Positions 51,270-61,914 of a stretch of 64,000 nucleotides of DNA are shown piece by piece. The number at the start of each line of letters is the position of its first letter. The stretch's first letter is position 1. Below the pieces are notes generated by a model. That model did no database searches. It was given only the letters and a program-made list of their open reading frames with translations, and was not told where the DNA came from. Position numbers and translations under genes: made by a program. The DNA comes from Trichoplusia ni (lineage: Eukaryota > Arthropoda > Insecta > Lepidoptera > Noctuidae): the NCBI RefSeq assembly GCF_003590095.1, contig NC_039494.1:8308001-8372000 (forward strand), given 5' to 3'.

Positions 51270-51520
51270 ATAATATATCCTGGGACAACTCACACACGGT
51301 TATCTGATCCCAAGCTAAGCAGAGCTTGTGTTATGGTTACCAGACAACTGATAAACTTACTTATATATTTCTAAATACATACATATTATAGATAAATTAC
51401 ACCCAGACACCAGAACAAATGATCATGCTCATCACAGAACATTTGTCCTGGGCGGGAATCGAACCTACGACCTCTGGTATAGCAGTCAGGGTCACTAGCC
51501 ACTAGACCAACAGGCCCGTC
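51270..51520 (-). repeat. SINE family B, full length
   Basis: Reversed: TATCCTGGGACAACTCACAC at the left, B-box GGGAATCGAACCTACG, head CTAGACCAACAGGCCCGTC at the right. Preceded by an ATATAAT-rich stretch. Confidence 0.85.
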
Positions 51521-51732
51521 GATATTCAAGTGTTATTCTCACTTACGACTATTTTTTGAAGTGAAAACTCAAAAAATGTTAGTTCGCGTCAGGATAGACG
51601 AAATACACGGGTAGAAGAAAAACTAAAGATATATATTTTTTTAATGTATTATGAATTGTCATTATTGTTTACAAAAGCTCAATAGTAAATATTGTATTGG
51701 AACACGTAAACTATTGTACTTTCATACTGATA

Positions 51733-52033
51733 ACTAGCTGTTGCCCGCGACGTCGTCCGCGTGGTTAGAAGTTTAGAACTTATTAATAATGGTATAAGTT
51801 AAGAATTTTTGAACAGAAGCCCTCGAAGTTGAATATTTTTCCCCGTTTTTGCCACATTTTCCATTGTATCTTCGCTCCTATTAGTCGCAGCGTGATGGTT
51901 TATAGCCTGAAGCCTTCCTCGATGAATGGTCTATTCAACACGAAAATAATTTTTCAATCTGAACCAGTAGTTCCTGAGATTAGCGCGTTCAAACAAACAA
52001 ACAAACTCTTCAGCTTTATATATTAGTATAGAT
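51733..52033 (+). repeat. Interspersed repeat, family D
   Basis: Complete copy with a short insertion after the first block (GAACTTATTAATAATGG). Confidence 0.75.
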
Positions 52034-52149
52034 TAAAGCAATTAGTGTAAAATGATTCCCGAACCATTAAAACATATGAAAAATGCACAATGTTAATATT
52101 TTTTCCCTTCTACTACTATTTTTAATCGTTCGTCTATAAAAATAGTCAA

Positions 52150-52260
52150 TTAAATCAAAATCAAAAAGTATATAGGCCGTTTTCCAGGCATTTTTAAAAT
52201 AATTCTAATTGCGCGGTTCCAAAAAGTCATTCCTATCGAGAAGAACCGGCAAGAAACTCC
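52150..52260 (-). repeat. LINE 3' end, family L
   Basis: AATCAAAATCAAAAAGTATA, GGCCGTTTTCCAGGCATTT and GAAGAACCGGCAAGAAACTC. Confidence 0.6.
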
Positions 52261-52599
52261 AGAAATTACTCTTTTGGAGTAATAAATAACGTAAAAGTAT
52301 TGAATAACAGAAAAACAGATTTCTTTATTTAATTAACTTTGAAGAATAAACCGTACTTGTGTTATGTATCTTTACCTCAAAACTGCTTTTTTTCTACGCA
52401 GTTATTATTAAAAACCGATATATATCGATTTCCCCATTAAACCGTACTTCTGACTTGAGAAGTTACACAGCTGTCTACAAATTAACCTATATACTCATAT
52501 GTCAAGGCTATTTCGTTAAAAAATATATTCTATGTTCTGATATAAATGATAGTGATTTTTTAAGACTAGAAAAGGAATAATAATAATACTCCGCAACTT
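52261..52599. other. No gene seen
   Basis: AT-rich, no supported frame. Confidence 0.45.
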
Positions 52600-52830
52600 A
52601 CACATAACGCCATCTAGTCTCAAACTAAGCAGAGCTTGTATTATGGGTACTAGACAACTGATAAACATACTTATATATTTCTAAATACATACATAATATA
52701 GATAAATTACACCCAGACACAGAACGAATGATCGTGCTCATCACACAAGCATTTGCCCTGGGTGGGAATCGAACCCACGACCTCCGATATAGCAGTCAGG
52801 GTCACTAACCACTAGACCAACAGGCCAGTC
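52600..52830 (-). repeat. SINE family B, full length
   Basis: Reversed, with the CGCCATCTAGTCTCAAACTA tail subtype seen at 18686 and in the PUS3 introns. Confidence 0.85.
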
Positions 52831-52918
52831 AAAATAATTCAACGCCTGTCAATTTATTAACTACACCATGTGTAGAAACGTGCCATAGTTTTCCGGATAA
52901 TCTAAGTTACTGGTCCAC

Positions 52919-53162
52919 ATATCACCATCCTAGTCTTTTCCAGTCTATCCGGGTCGGCTTCCAGTCTAACCGGATACAGCTAAGTACCAGTGTTTTACAA
53001 GGAGCGACTGCCAATCTGACCTCCTCAACCTAATTACCTGGGCAACACGCTATCCCTAGTTGGACCGGTTTTCAGACTTTCCATCCTCTGACTACCTGTA
53101 TCGACTGTCAAAGATGTAGGAATAACAGCCGGGACCCACAAGTTAACGTGCCTTCCGAAACA
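52919..53162 (+). repeat. Family F repeat
   Basis: TCACCATCCTAGTCTTTTCC to TAACGTGCCTTCCGAAACAC, followed by a family Q scrap (GGGTGCAGATTCGATCACAA). Confidence 0.65.
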
Positions 53163-53395
53163 CGGGTGCAGATTCGATCACAACGCATTCGAAGTATCAG
53201 TATAACTTTTCCAAGTTATATCACATTTATACGTACACTTAAAAAAACTACAAATGAATGTAAACGAAAAATTAAAATTCACCTGTGCTACCGAACATAC
53301 TACAATAAATCTTCATCACACGCGAATGTATTCTTTAAAAAAAAAAAAAATCGCATTCACATCACATGATTGGCATCTGCAGCATTTCATTTTTT

Positions 53396-53545
53396 GGTAA
53401 GGCAGGGTATCCTCATGGACACCCACTCCTTCGGGGGAGGAAATGGGTAGTGTCAGACTCTTACTGACTAAACCTGAACCGCCGTGATACGTCATCCGCG
53501 TTTTTGTGTCCGTGTATGGCAATGCGTTGTAATCCTTCATACTAC
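53396..53545 (-). repeat. Family P repeat
   Basis: GGCAGGGTATCCTCATGGAC, then GTAGTGTCAGACTCTTACTG. Preceded at about 53338-53350 by an A-run. Confidence 0.45.
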
Positions 53546-53795
53546 GCTGACCACTATCTGGCTTCCATAAAAACGGCCTAAATTTTATTTTCCCTCTAAA
53601 TTAGTTTTACTCCATACTACAGGTACTATTTCATGACGTAATCAATGTAATGACGTCACTATAATCCAATTTCGAAATTGATTGGAAAATTAGTGACGAA
53701 CAAAGATAGTTTAATAAATATTTATAGATTATTGACCAACAGAGGTCAAATCAAAAGCACTTAGTGGGTATATGAAATTACAAGCAAATGAAGTT

Positions 53796-53900
53796 TATTT
53801 TCAACCTACTTTGAAAAGGAGGAGGATCTTAATTCCTCTGAATTCTTTTGTAAGTTTGTTACCTCATATCTACGGACTGTGTGAACCGATTTTGTTGATT
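53796..53900 (+). repeat. Family S repeat
   Basis: TTTCAACCTACTTTGAAAAG, then GAGGAGGATCTTAATTCC and TTACCTCATATCTACGGAC. Confidence 0.55.
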
Positions 53901-53937
53901 CTGTTCTCATTTATCGTGAAATATATAATATTGATGA

Positions 53938-54170
53938 CGACCTCCATGGTCGAGTGGCGTACCTACCGGTTTCAAGATGTCGCTAGCTCTGAGGTCCCGG
54001 GTTCGATCCCCGGGCGGGTCAATGTAAAAATTGTCATTTCTACATTGTCTCGGGTCTGGGTGTTTGTGGTACCTTCGTTGTATCTGAATTCCATAACACA
54101 AGTGCTTTAGCAACTTACTTTGGGTTCAAAACAATGGATGTGATGTTGTCCGCATTTATTTATTTATTTA
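53938..54170 (+). repeat. SINE family C, full length
   Basis: GACGACCTCCATGGTCGAGT, B-box GGGTTCGATCCCCGGGC, then the shared body and a TTTATTTATTTATTTATA tail. Confidence 0.85.
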
Positions 54171-54789
54171 TATAATATTGCATTTCTACTATTTGGACCC
54201 ATACAACTTATCAGGTTTGGCTCAGCAATTTTTTTTGAATTCGGTTGTACGTTTTTGTTCTTAAAGATACCTACAATAGGACAGACAATTTTCCAGATAG
54301 CTTTTATAGCGGCAACATAAATACGTAATCTGTAAAAGTTTCACCTAACTAGCTTTCAGGGTTCATTAGATACAGCCAGGTGACGGATGGGCAGACAGTC
54401 AGACAGCGGAATCTCAGTAATAAAGCTCCCTTTTCACTCTTTGAGTACACAACACTAAAAATACCTTTCTTGTTTTTGACTTAAACGAAAATCTACTTTA
54501 AATCATCTTAATATACGTTCGCTTTTTGTTATAAAGCCAATATAATCCAATTACATTACTTCCCCGCCCTTTATCCGTTACTGTTTTACGAGTGTGTACG
54601 TCATCAGAGCCATGACATGGAGTTGATATAAAAATAATGAAAGCGTACTAATCTAATTAAATATTAATCCATTCGTGTGGGTTGTGTCGACTTCGTGGTG
54701 CGGGGGAGTTATGAGTTTGTGGTAGGGGGGGCCATATTTCGTGTAGAAGATGAGGTTCCAAAACGGGGATTCTTATACGTCTCTTGTTT
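54171..54789. other. No gene; family O relic
   Basis: About 54330-54480 (GATACAGCCAGGTGACGGAT) is a LINE-type relic. A G-rich stretch at 54695-54735 is unexplained. Confidence 0.45.
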
Positions 54790-54962
54790 AAAAAAAACGA
54801 ACGCATTTAGACAATTTATCGTTGTCTTGCGGGGTTGTCACAAACATTCAAGTCACATGCACAAAGACACCCAGACTCAGGACAAGCATTCGTGGATCAC
54901 ACAAATGCTTGTCACACAGTGAGTTTGGCGTGGTGACTTCAACCACTCGGCCATCCGTCCAC
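54790..54962 (-). repeat. SINE family A
   Basis: Reversed. AAGTCACATGCACAAAGACA, CAGGACAAGCATTCGTGGAT and CAACCACTCGGCCATCCGTC. The B-box region is deleted. Confidence 0.75.
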
Positions 54963-54999
54963 CCCAGGTTTTTTTTGGCTGTTCAGATTAGCTTTTATG

Positions 55000-55075
55000 A
55001 TAGATCCCGATGGCATGGGGAGGCCTATGTCCAGCAGTGGACGAATATGGGCTCATGATGATGATGAAGATGAAA
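55000..55075 (+). repeat. LINE ORF2 terminus, family G
   Basis: The plus strand reads DRSRWHGEAYVQQWTNMG and then a stop, followed by GATGATGATGAAGATG. The peptide resembles C-termini of insect RTE-type endonuclease-reverse transcriptases (recalled, not searched). Confidence 0.55.
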
Positions 55076-55342
55076 TAAATTTAATAGTCCAAAACGAATG
55101 TGTGGGTTAAAGATATCGAAAGCTTTTTAATCAAATAATCTATTAATAGTCCTTGTATCAAAATTATTATTACTTTGATACAAATAAAATGTCACGAAAT
55201 CGGACAATTATTGTAATTGCTATATTAATATTTGATGGCGACAATTATTTCATTATATCGAACGCATTAGATAAAAGAAAATTGGTGGAAAAATCCGATT
55301 CAAATCCGAAGATTAAAAGATGCTGAAAATTAAAACAACTTT

Positions 55343-55540
55343 AACTAATCAAATCAAATCAAATCAAATCAAATCAAATCATTTATTTCAGACCATGTCC
55401 ATAGTGTTAGTAACAATGTTAACTTAATATCTAGTGTTAGTAGGAACATATTAAAATCATTATAAAAATTATAGGTACATTACATTCGTTATATTACATT
55501 AATTTAAACACAATAATAATCTACTAATAACTAAAGCTAA
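55343..55540 (-). repeat. LINE 3' end with pentanucleotide tail
   Basis: AATCA repeats at 55343-55382, then ATTTATTTCAGACCATGTCC. Reversed, this is an AATAAAT signal followed by a TGATT tail, the form of a LINE 3' end. Confidence 0.6.
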
Positions 55541-55554
55541 AGTAAAATTTTTAG

Positions 55555-55760
55555 GGTTCTGTATCAATCAAAAGATAAGATCGAAACCCTATTACTGTGG
55601 CAACGCTGTCTGTCTGTCAGTCCGTCCGCCTGTCCATCTTTGCATCTCTCATTCTGTCCGCCCGACTGTCAGTAGGCTGTATCTCAAATCTTTCACAGAT
55701 CCTGTATTTCTGTTGCCATTGTCGCAACAAATAAAGGTAAAGCTAAAGATCGAGATTAAT
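55555..55760 (+). repeat. Family O repeat
   Basis: AGGGTTCTGTATCAATCAAA, GCTGTCTGTCTGTCAGTCCG and TTTCTGTTGCCATTGTCGC. Confidence 0.6.
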
Positions 55761-55796
55761 TCTATTTGTACGGAACTCTCAGTTTCTTTATCTAGC

Positions 55797-55930
55797 CCAC
55801 TGTCTCCCACTTCTGGGCAAAGGCCGCCCTCAAATTCTGCCACGATTCTCTATTCTAAGACCCCCTCGGTAAGCGTTGAGATTGTCTCACCATCGCTTCC
55901 CAGGCCTCCCCCGGCAACGCTGTTGGTTTT
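55797..55930 (-). repeat. LINE ORF2 terminus relic, family G2
   Basis: CCACTTCTGGGCAAAGGCC. Reversed, it matches the blocks at 57840-57910 and 58215-58297, whose plus strand reads FSEGLCPVVGHSGLDKK. Confidence 0.5.
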
Positions 55931-55968
55931 ATAATCTGTGATAAATTTCGTACTTTTTTTCCTTACAA

Positions 55969-56168
55969 TAACGACTCCCATATTAAAGAACTTAATCCTT
56001 GTGTCGCTTGGGGTTTCATAAGCATTCAAGTGACATGCACAAAGACATCCAGACTCAGGACAAGCCATCGTGGATGTCATAAATTCTTGTCCTACGCGGA
56101 GATCGAATCCGCGACACGTCGCGCTCAGTGTATTTGGCGTGGTGACTACAACCACTCGGATATTTACG
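55969..56168 (-). repeat. SINE family A, left half of a head-to-head pair
   Basis: Reversed full copy, head at the right (CAACCACTCGGATATTTACG). Confidence 0.8.
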
Positions 56169-56175
56169 AGTGACA

Positions 56176-56290
56176 CAAAGTGTTATCCACGAGCATTTAT
56201 TCTGAGTCTGGGTGTCTTTGTGCATGTGACTTGACTGTTTGTGAATACTACCGGAACACAAGGATTAAATTACTTACTACGCGAATCGTA
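56176..56290 (+). repeat. SINE family A, right half of a head-to-head pair
   Basis: 5'-truncated copy starting TTATCCACGAGCATTTATTC, 7 bp from the inverted copy. Confidence 0.75.
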
Positions 56291-56429
56291 TTTGTCTTTT
56301 TATTGATGTGGAGTATGTATATCGAAAAATTATCTCCGTTTGTAACACATTTTAGATATATCAGAAGAAAAAGTTGTCCAAAAGTTGGAAATATTAAAGT
56401 CAAATTTTCAATATTTTGAATACGCAAGA

Positions 56430-56560
56430 ACATGGTTAGACTGGTTGTCAGACTATTCAAGCTTCTGACTACCTGTAACGACTGTCAAAGATGTAAGAAT
56501 AACTGCCGGGACCCACAATTTATTCCGAACCACGGAGACAGATTACAAAATACATCAATA
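56430..56560 (+). repeat. Family F fragment
   Basis: CATGGTTAGACTGGTTGTCA to GCCGGGACCCACAATTTATT. Confidence 0.6.
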
Positions 56561-56799
56561 ATGTGCAAAAAAGTAGGCTTTTACGAAGTCTGCTGATACT
56601 AAAACATTGTAGTCGTGAATAAACTCATTTTTCAGACAAATTGTCACTTGTCTTGTTACATGTACAATGTCATGTCACTTATGTTTGTACACATAGTGAA
56701 GGCAGTGACGTATCACCAAATTACACGGTGCTTGCAAGTTTTAGAGATGGGATGTGTCGATATCGATAAAAAATAAGATAGTTTTTGACATTATTATGG

Positions 56800-57030
56800 G
56801 CATTTTGCGGAGGAATGAAAATCATGTGGTGAGGAAGGTGTTGAGTATGGATGTGGATGGATATAGGGGAAGAGGAAGACCAAGGTAACGATGGATGGAT
56901 TGTGTGAAAGACGATATGGCTGTAAATAATGTTTTTTTGTAAGATGACGTCAGCTAGGAAGGTGTGGAAAAGGAGACCTATCGCGCCGATCCCAAATAAA
57001 ATAATTGGGATAAGGGCAGCGGAATGATTA
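56800..57030 (+). pseudogene. Decayed LINE ORF2 C-terminal part, family K
   Basis: The plus strand reads ILRRNENHVVRKVLSMD, VDGYRGRGRPR, a stop, then RWMDCVKDDM. The GRGRPxxRWMDCVKxDM signature is frequent at the ends of insect non-LTR reverse transcriptases. An in-frame stop and frame changes show it is dead. Confidence 0.65.
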
Positions 57031-57086
57031 TGATATGGTAAAATGGCGTATGAATGCAGCTCGTCGGGTTGGTGATCTATTTAAAA

Positions 57087-57276
57087 AAGCGACTCCCGCA
57101 GTAATGAATTAAGTCGCGGGGGTTTCGCACATTCAGTTCACATGCACAAAGACACGCAGACTCAGAACAAGCATTCGTGGATCACACAAATGCTTGTAAC
57201 ACGCGAGGATCAAACCAGCTACTTGTCAGTCTTACTGGATTTGGCGTGGTGACCTCCACCACTCGCCTCTCTGCGC
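57087..57276 (-). repeat. SINE family A
   Basis: Reversed. GCGACTCCCGCAGTAATGAA at the left, CCACCACTCGCCTCTCTGCG at the right. MITE H is inserted just beyond its head. Confidence 0.75.
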
Positions 57277-57290
57277 AATCAATCATAATA

Positions 57291-57594
57291 GGGATGATGA
57301 CAATTTTTTTTGCAGTGTCCGTCTTGTAAGTTTTTGTATAATAATGGATACGTATTTTCAATTTGTCCCGAAAACATAAATTGACCAAATTACAGTGAAT
57401 GAAACTTACGCGTGACGTCACGATTGAGTAAAAATTTTACCATATCGTTACGTCACAAGCCTTAAACTTTAAAGCAGTTAATCTTTGTCAATTCTAGTTT
57501 TTTTTAAAAAGGAAAAAATACGTGTCTCATACTTTTCAATTATCTAACTGAGGGACTAATGAGATTATTTCTTTTTATACCCAGTCATCATCCC
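57291..57594 (+). mobile_element. MITE family H, complete, TA target
   Basis: Terminal repeats GGGATGATGAC (57291-57301) and GTCATCATCCC (57584-57594), flanked by TA at 57289-57290 and 57595-57596. 304 bp, no protein. Contains CGTGACGTCACG near the middle. Best fit is a Tc1/mariner-type MITE (inference). Confidence 0.75.
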
Positions 57595-57839
57595 TATTTC
57601 AGGTTCACATATGCCTCAGCTAAGTAGCTATAGCCCCGCTAAAACGCTTCTTTAGATTTATGCACTGCCTTCTAAACATGTAAAATGATGTAATTTAGAA
57701 TATCCTGCAATTATTTATAGCCTAAATCCCTGATGATAAATAGATATCTACGCTTCAAATCATCATTGGCAGGGAAGACAAATGCATGTTGTATGTAATG
57801 TGGTACGATCCTAATCATTTTATTTTTGTTATCCAGAAC

Positions 57840-57910
57840 AGAGTATCGTGGAAGGATTTGGGTCAGACCTTTGCCCAGTAGTAGGACATAGTGGGCTTCA
57901 TAAAAAAATA
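57840..57910 (+). repeat. LINE ORF2 terminus relic, family G2
   Basis: AGACCTTTGCCCAGTAGTAG, then GACATAGTGGGCTTCATAAA. Confidence 0.5.
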
Positions 57911-57925
57911 GTTTTAATATTTGCA

Positions 57926-58095
57926 ATGATGGCCGAGTGGTTGGACACCACGGGCGTCGATTCTAGCTTTTAACTAACATTTGTGTGATCAAAAATACTC
58001 GTTTTGGGTTTGGGTATATGCGTGCATATGATTTGAATGTTTGTAAAACTGTAACATTAAGTTTATTAGGCATTTAGTGCGAAAGTCGTGTTCGT
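57926..58095 (+). repeat. SINE family A, diverged
   Basis: GATGGCCGAGTGGTTGGACA to GGCATTTAGTGCGAAAGTCG; the B-box is mutated. Confidence 0.65.
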
Positions 58096-58214
58096 ATATT
58101 ATATCCTTATTCGGTTGAATTATATTTCATTAAATTTGACTTGGTATAAATTCTTATTGTATTGACGAAACGAAGCCGTGGCAAGACGCTTGAAACGCTT
58201 ACCGCGTTTGCTGG

Positions 58215-58297
58215 TTCCATGTAACCCAGGACAGAGAATCGTGAAACGATTTTCGGAAGGCCTTTGCCCAGTAGTGGGACACAGTGGGCTAGATAAA
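58215..58297 (+). repeat. LINE ORF2 terminus relic, family G2
   Basis: GAAGGCCTTTGCCCAGTAGT, then GGGACACAGTGGGCTAGATA. Confidence 0.5.
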
Positions 58298-58821
58298 AAA
58301 TAACATTTCCAGAAAACTAAATCTTTTAGCGAAATATAAATATATAATACTGACAAGTCGGTACAGACTGTTATAGTTACTCACATTTTAAGAGCAATGT
58401 TAAATTATCTAAAAAGATTTCAAACTCTAAGATGAAGTTTTCACACATTCTTTATCAATACGACACACTGATAACGTTGAGATAAAACTGTATGCAATCG
58501 TTACCCAATAAAATCACACTTTATTTAGACAAGTAAACAAATATATCAAACACTTTCACTCGAATGTTGGCAAGAACATTTCACAAAAAAATGCAATGAT
58601 ACAAAAAAAAATCGTACGTTGCAATACATTACGTACTCGCGAAGCGCCGGAATCAAAAGTGATGTAACATTACCAGCAATGAATATCAATTACACAATAT
58701 TCCTCGTACAATATAAATTACAATTTAAGCGGAATTTCAACCTTGGCTCGATCTCTGACGATTTTTACGCACGCTTAGTTCTAGTTTTTTCGTGAAAGAA
58801 AAAACGGGTTTATATTGGTAC
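58298..58821. other. No gene seen
   Basis: AT-rich, no supported frame or repeat. Confidence 0.45.
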
Positions 58822-59040
58822 TAGCTTTTCGCCCGCGGCTTCGCCCGCGTCGAGGTCGATTATATCGCGTTTCCAAGAGAACTCTTCAAAAGTCCGGGAT
58901 AAAAACTATCCTATGTTCTTTCTCAAGATCAACTTTATCACTGTGCCAAATTTCAATTAAATCAGTTCAGTGGTTTAGACGTGAAAGCGTAACAGACAGA
59001 CATACAGACAGAGTTACTTCTGAATAATATTAGTAGGGAT
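58822..59040 (-). repeat. Family E-like repeat, subtype 2
   Basis: CTAGCTTTTCGCCCGCGGCT, TAAAAACTATCCTATGTTCT and GACATACAGACAGAGTTAC. Nearly the same as 62753-62987 in the opposite orientation. Confidence 0.7.
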
Positions 59041-59754
59041 TGCGATTACGTGAAATGTAAACAAATGTATCGATTTATCGATTAAATTATTTTGTTTACT
59101 TTACATCGTGGGAGGTGGAAATTGGAGTGAATAAACGTTTGATAGATTGCTGTAGTGACTGGGATGATTTGGAGCAGTTTATTTTAATAGGAAATTCGAT
59201 GATTTTACATTTTTTTTTATATAAAGATTAGTCTAAAAAATATATAAAAAATTGATCATCCGTCACATTACTGATCGTACCAACAATTATTTAATCTATT
59301 TTTTAGTTCTATAATGACAGCAGGTATACTTAAATAAATTTTGAAAACTGCCTCCAACTGCTTAGCTATTCAGTTAAATGAATAAAGCCTCTTAATTGAC
59401 GCACGGACAGAAACGAAAAATAGTAATAGAGAAGGGCAAAGATGACGTAGCGCAACTGTCCATCAGTAATAAATGTGTATCTCATGAACAGTCTACCACT
59501 GTCCATGAGATACACATCTAGACAGTTATTATTTTCACAAAAGTTGAACTTCTGTTGGCACTATTTCGAGAAATATAAGATCGAGTTTAATTAAGGGTTG
59601 TAACAATCATACATTTTCTTGCTGGACAACCAATAGCTTTGAGAGTCCCACAAATTTGTCACCTGTTACGGAACCCTCAGCATCTCGAATCCGATTCACA
59701 ATTGACCTTATTCTTCCGTATAGAGCCATCAGCATCAGCGCAACTAGAGCCATC
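59041..59754. other. No gene; one hairpin
   Basis: Unassigned, with a family O-like stretch (GACGCACGGACAGAAACG) and the hairpin at 59474-59516. Confidence 0.45.
59474..59516. repeat. 19-bp hairpin
   Basis: TGTGTATCTCATGAACAGT (59474-59492) against ACTGTCCATGAGATACACA (59498-59516): 18 of 19 pairs, 5-nt loop. Confidence 0.75.
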
Positions 59755-59815
59755 ACCTTAACGTTTTGAAAGTGCTTGGAAAACTGCCTACTTGAAATAA
59801 AAACTTTTGATTTTG
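59755..59815 (+). repeat. LINE 3' end, family L
   Basis: AACGTTTTGAAAGTGCTTGG, then CTACTTGAAATAAAAACTTT and TTGATTTTG. Confidence 0.6.
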
Positions 59816-60212
59816 AATATTTCCAACTCTTCGTAGTTCAAAGCCCTCTATAATATTAAAAATAAACCCTTTAAATTATATCTTAAACTATTTTAAACTG
59901 TCAACTACAAAAATACTTTGCTATAATTGCTGTCGTTATCATTGGCTATAGTGATCATTAACACTCGTTGTTTATGTCATGCACGCGATGGCATATTCAT
60001 GCATAATTATTTGTTATTGTCTCTCTGCATGTAGGGAAAGCGACCGTTATGTTCTCAGTAGTGAATTGTATTGGAAGTTTTTAAAGTGACGTGTTTGTGA
60101 CACTTTAATAACTAAAGTGTTACCTAAATTCCACTTCAAGCGCTGGTTATGAAAAAAAATTAAGGTATTTCTGTTCTGATATAATATACACCAAGAAAAG
60201 ATATCAATTGAA
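59816..60212. other. No gene seen
   Basis: AT-rich. The minus frame at 60047-60259 reads through a GAT-rich repeat. Confidence 0.4.
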
Positions 60213-60275
60213 TCATCATCATCATCATCATCAGCCTTTAGTAGTCCACTGCTGGACATAGGCCTCCCCCAAATA
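60213..60275 (-). repeat. LINE 3' terminus, family G
   Basis: ATCATCATCATCATCATCAG, then AGTCCACTGCTGGACATAGG. Confidence 0.65.
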
Positions 60276-60719
60276 GGTATGACAAAGGCCTAGTCTAGAG
60301 GCCCTATATAAGTATGTTTATAAATGTATATACATACTCATGATAAGTGTGTATACCTCAACTAGATTAAACTCTATTTTTTAACTTACTTAAAACAGGC
60401 AAACAATCTTGGTGTGTTTTTTGTCTAAAAACTCATTTAAGAAAAAACGCGAGTAAAAACCAATGTAAAACAACAATAAAGATTACCAAATCAAATATAA
60501 CGTAAGTTTGAAGAAAAAAAAATATCTAATATTGTGATGTAGTAAAAACAATGCCAAGCTTTTATAGCTCAAACAAACTAGTTATATTTATAACGCATAG
60601 GAAAATCTCATAAAAATACTAATAAAAACTATAACACAATAAAAATTGAATGAATATCAGTTATCGATATATTTTCCTTTACTCCATCACTAGCAATTAC
60701 GTTGTCATTCAGTCGGCCA
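60276..60719. other. No gene seen
   Basis: AT-rich DNA left of the candidate first exon. Confidence 0.45.
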
Positions 60720-60909
60720 TCTTGGATAGTTTATTTGAAAATCGAACGCCGGCGGAAGCGCGCGTAACTGTCATGGCGCGAGAATAATCATAGAGAAATG
60801 TTGTTTTATATTTTAATAACAGTTTTTAAAAGTAAATTAAATGTGGTGATTAATTTGTGGATTCAAGTGTGGTGATTAGTGTTGTGTTGTGTGATTATTA
60901 AATTACAAG
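60720..60909 (+). promoter_or_regulatory. Candidate promoter and noncoding first exon of a gene to the right
   Basis: GGCCATCTTGGA at about 60716-60727 is a YY1/PHO-type site, often found at transcription starts. It is followed by a CpG cluster (CGCCGGCGGAAGCGCGCGT). The sequence then runs without repeats to ACAAG|GTAAGA, a strong donor with its GT at 60910-60911. The only early ATG (ATGGCGCGAGAATAA) closes at once, so the exon would be untranslated. No downstream exon is visible before 64000. Confidence 0.35.
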
Positions 60910-61796
60910 GTAAGACTTGTTTTGGTTTCATTAATAAATCAGTGAAAAACTTGACGTCGGGAAATCTATAATTTCCGCTTTCAATGGGTCAAAGTCATTG
61001 TCAATTAATTCTTTGTATAGAGTACAAGAAACTGAGGAGCAAAAAACAAAGAGAATTCTTGGTCCAGCATTTTCTATTCAAGGCTAATTAAATACTTATT
61101 TTACGGTTTTAAAAACCTCTTTCCGTCCAAGGAATTTATTTAGTCTACCGCAGTCACATACACGAACTATCCAAACAAAATTAAGTATTTTTATGAATCT
61201 ATAGTTCAACAATTTATAAATCAGTCTATATCTTACAAGGCCTTTATCCTTCTAACTGTTAAATTATTATTAAGTGGGACTCAATGTTAACTTGAGTGCA
61301 ATCGGTCTCGGGATGTTTAGACCGTGTGTTCTGGGGTATAAAACAGAGGAGCAATTTGGCTAAAGCGTTTTTTGACTAAGGTAGCGTGTGTTAGAAACAA
61401 AACTCTTGCGAGCTCTTGAGCTGTTGAGATGCTTGTTAACTAAGTAATTTTGATATTTTTGTCTAATTGAGCCTTGCAGTTTGACCCATTTTTTTATTAT
61501 AAGATTTTTTTGGTTAACTCCGTAACTTCAGCGACGTAACTGGGAAAGTGATTTGCTTGTCAAAACATTTTGTTTGGAAGGAATATATTAAAATATAAAA
61601 CTAACTTATTTTAACATCTATAATCGGGTTTGTTAAAGATGAATGAATTCGATAGAGATAAAAATCAAGATTCAGAGTTATCTTAACTTTGCGTGAGTTC
61701 AATGACAGATACACAAGGTAACAGGTTCAAATCTATCAATGTTATTTAGAGAGCAAGATAGGTCGATGATATAGTAAAGGTCTCGGGTCGAGTCTG
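60910..61796. other. No gene; would be first-intron DNA if the exon at 60720 is real
   Basis: No repeats recognised for almost 900 bp, unusual for this window. Confidence 0.4.
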
Positions 61797-61905
61797 GATG
61801 AGGCTGGCACAGGACCGTGGAAATTGGCACGAGATAGGCCTGTGCTCAGCAGTATGAGGACAAAGGCTATGGGTGATGATGATGACGATGATGATGATGA
61901 CCTAA
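61797..61905 (+). repeat. LINE 3' terminus, family G
   Basis: GAGGCTGGCACAGGACCGTG, CTGTGCTCAGCAGTATGAGG, then GATGATGATGACGATGATG. Confidence 0.65.
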
Positions 61906-61914
61906 AGGGTAAAG

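Noticed and set aside
53651..53658. Single CRE site as a promoter
   Set aside because: No start-site features nearby. Counted only in the enrichment observation.
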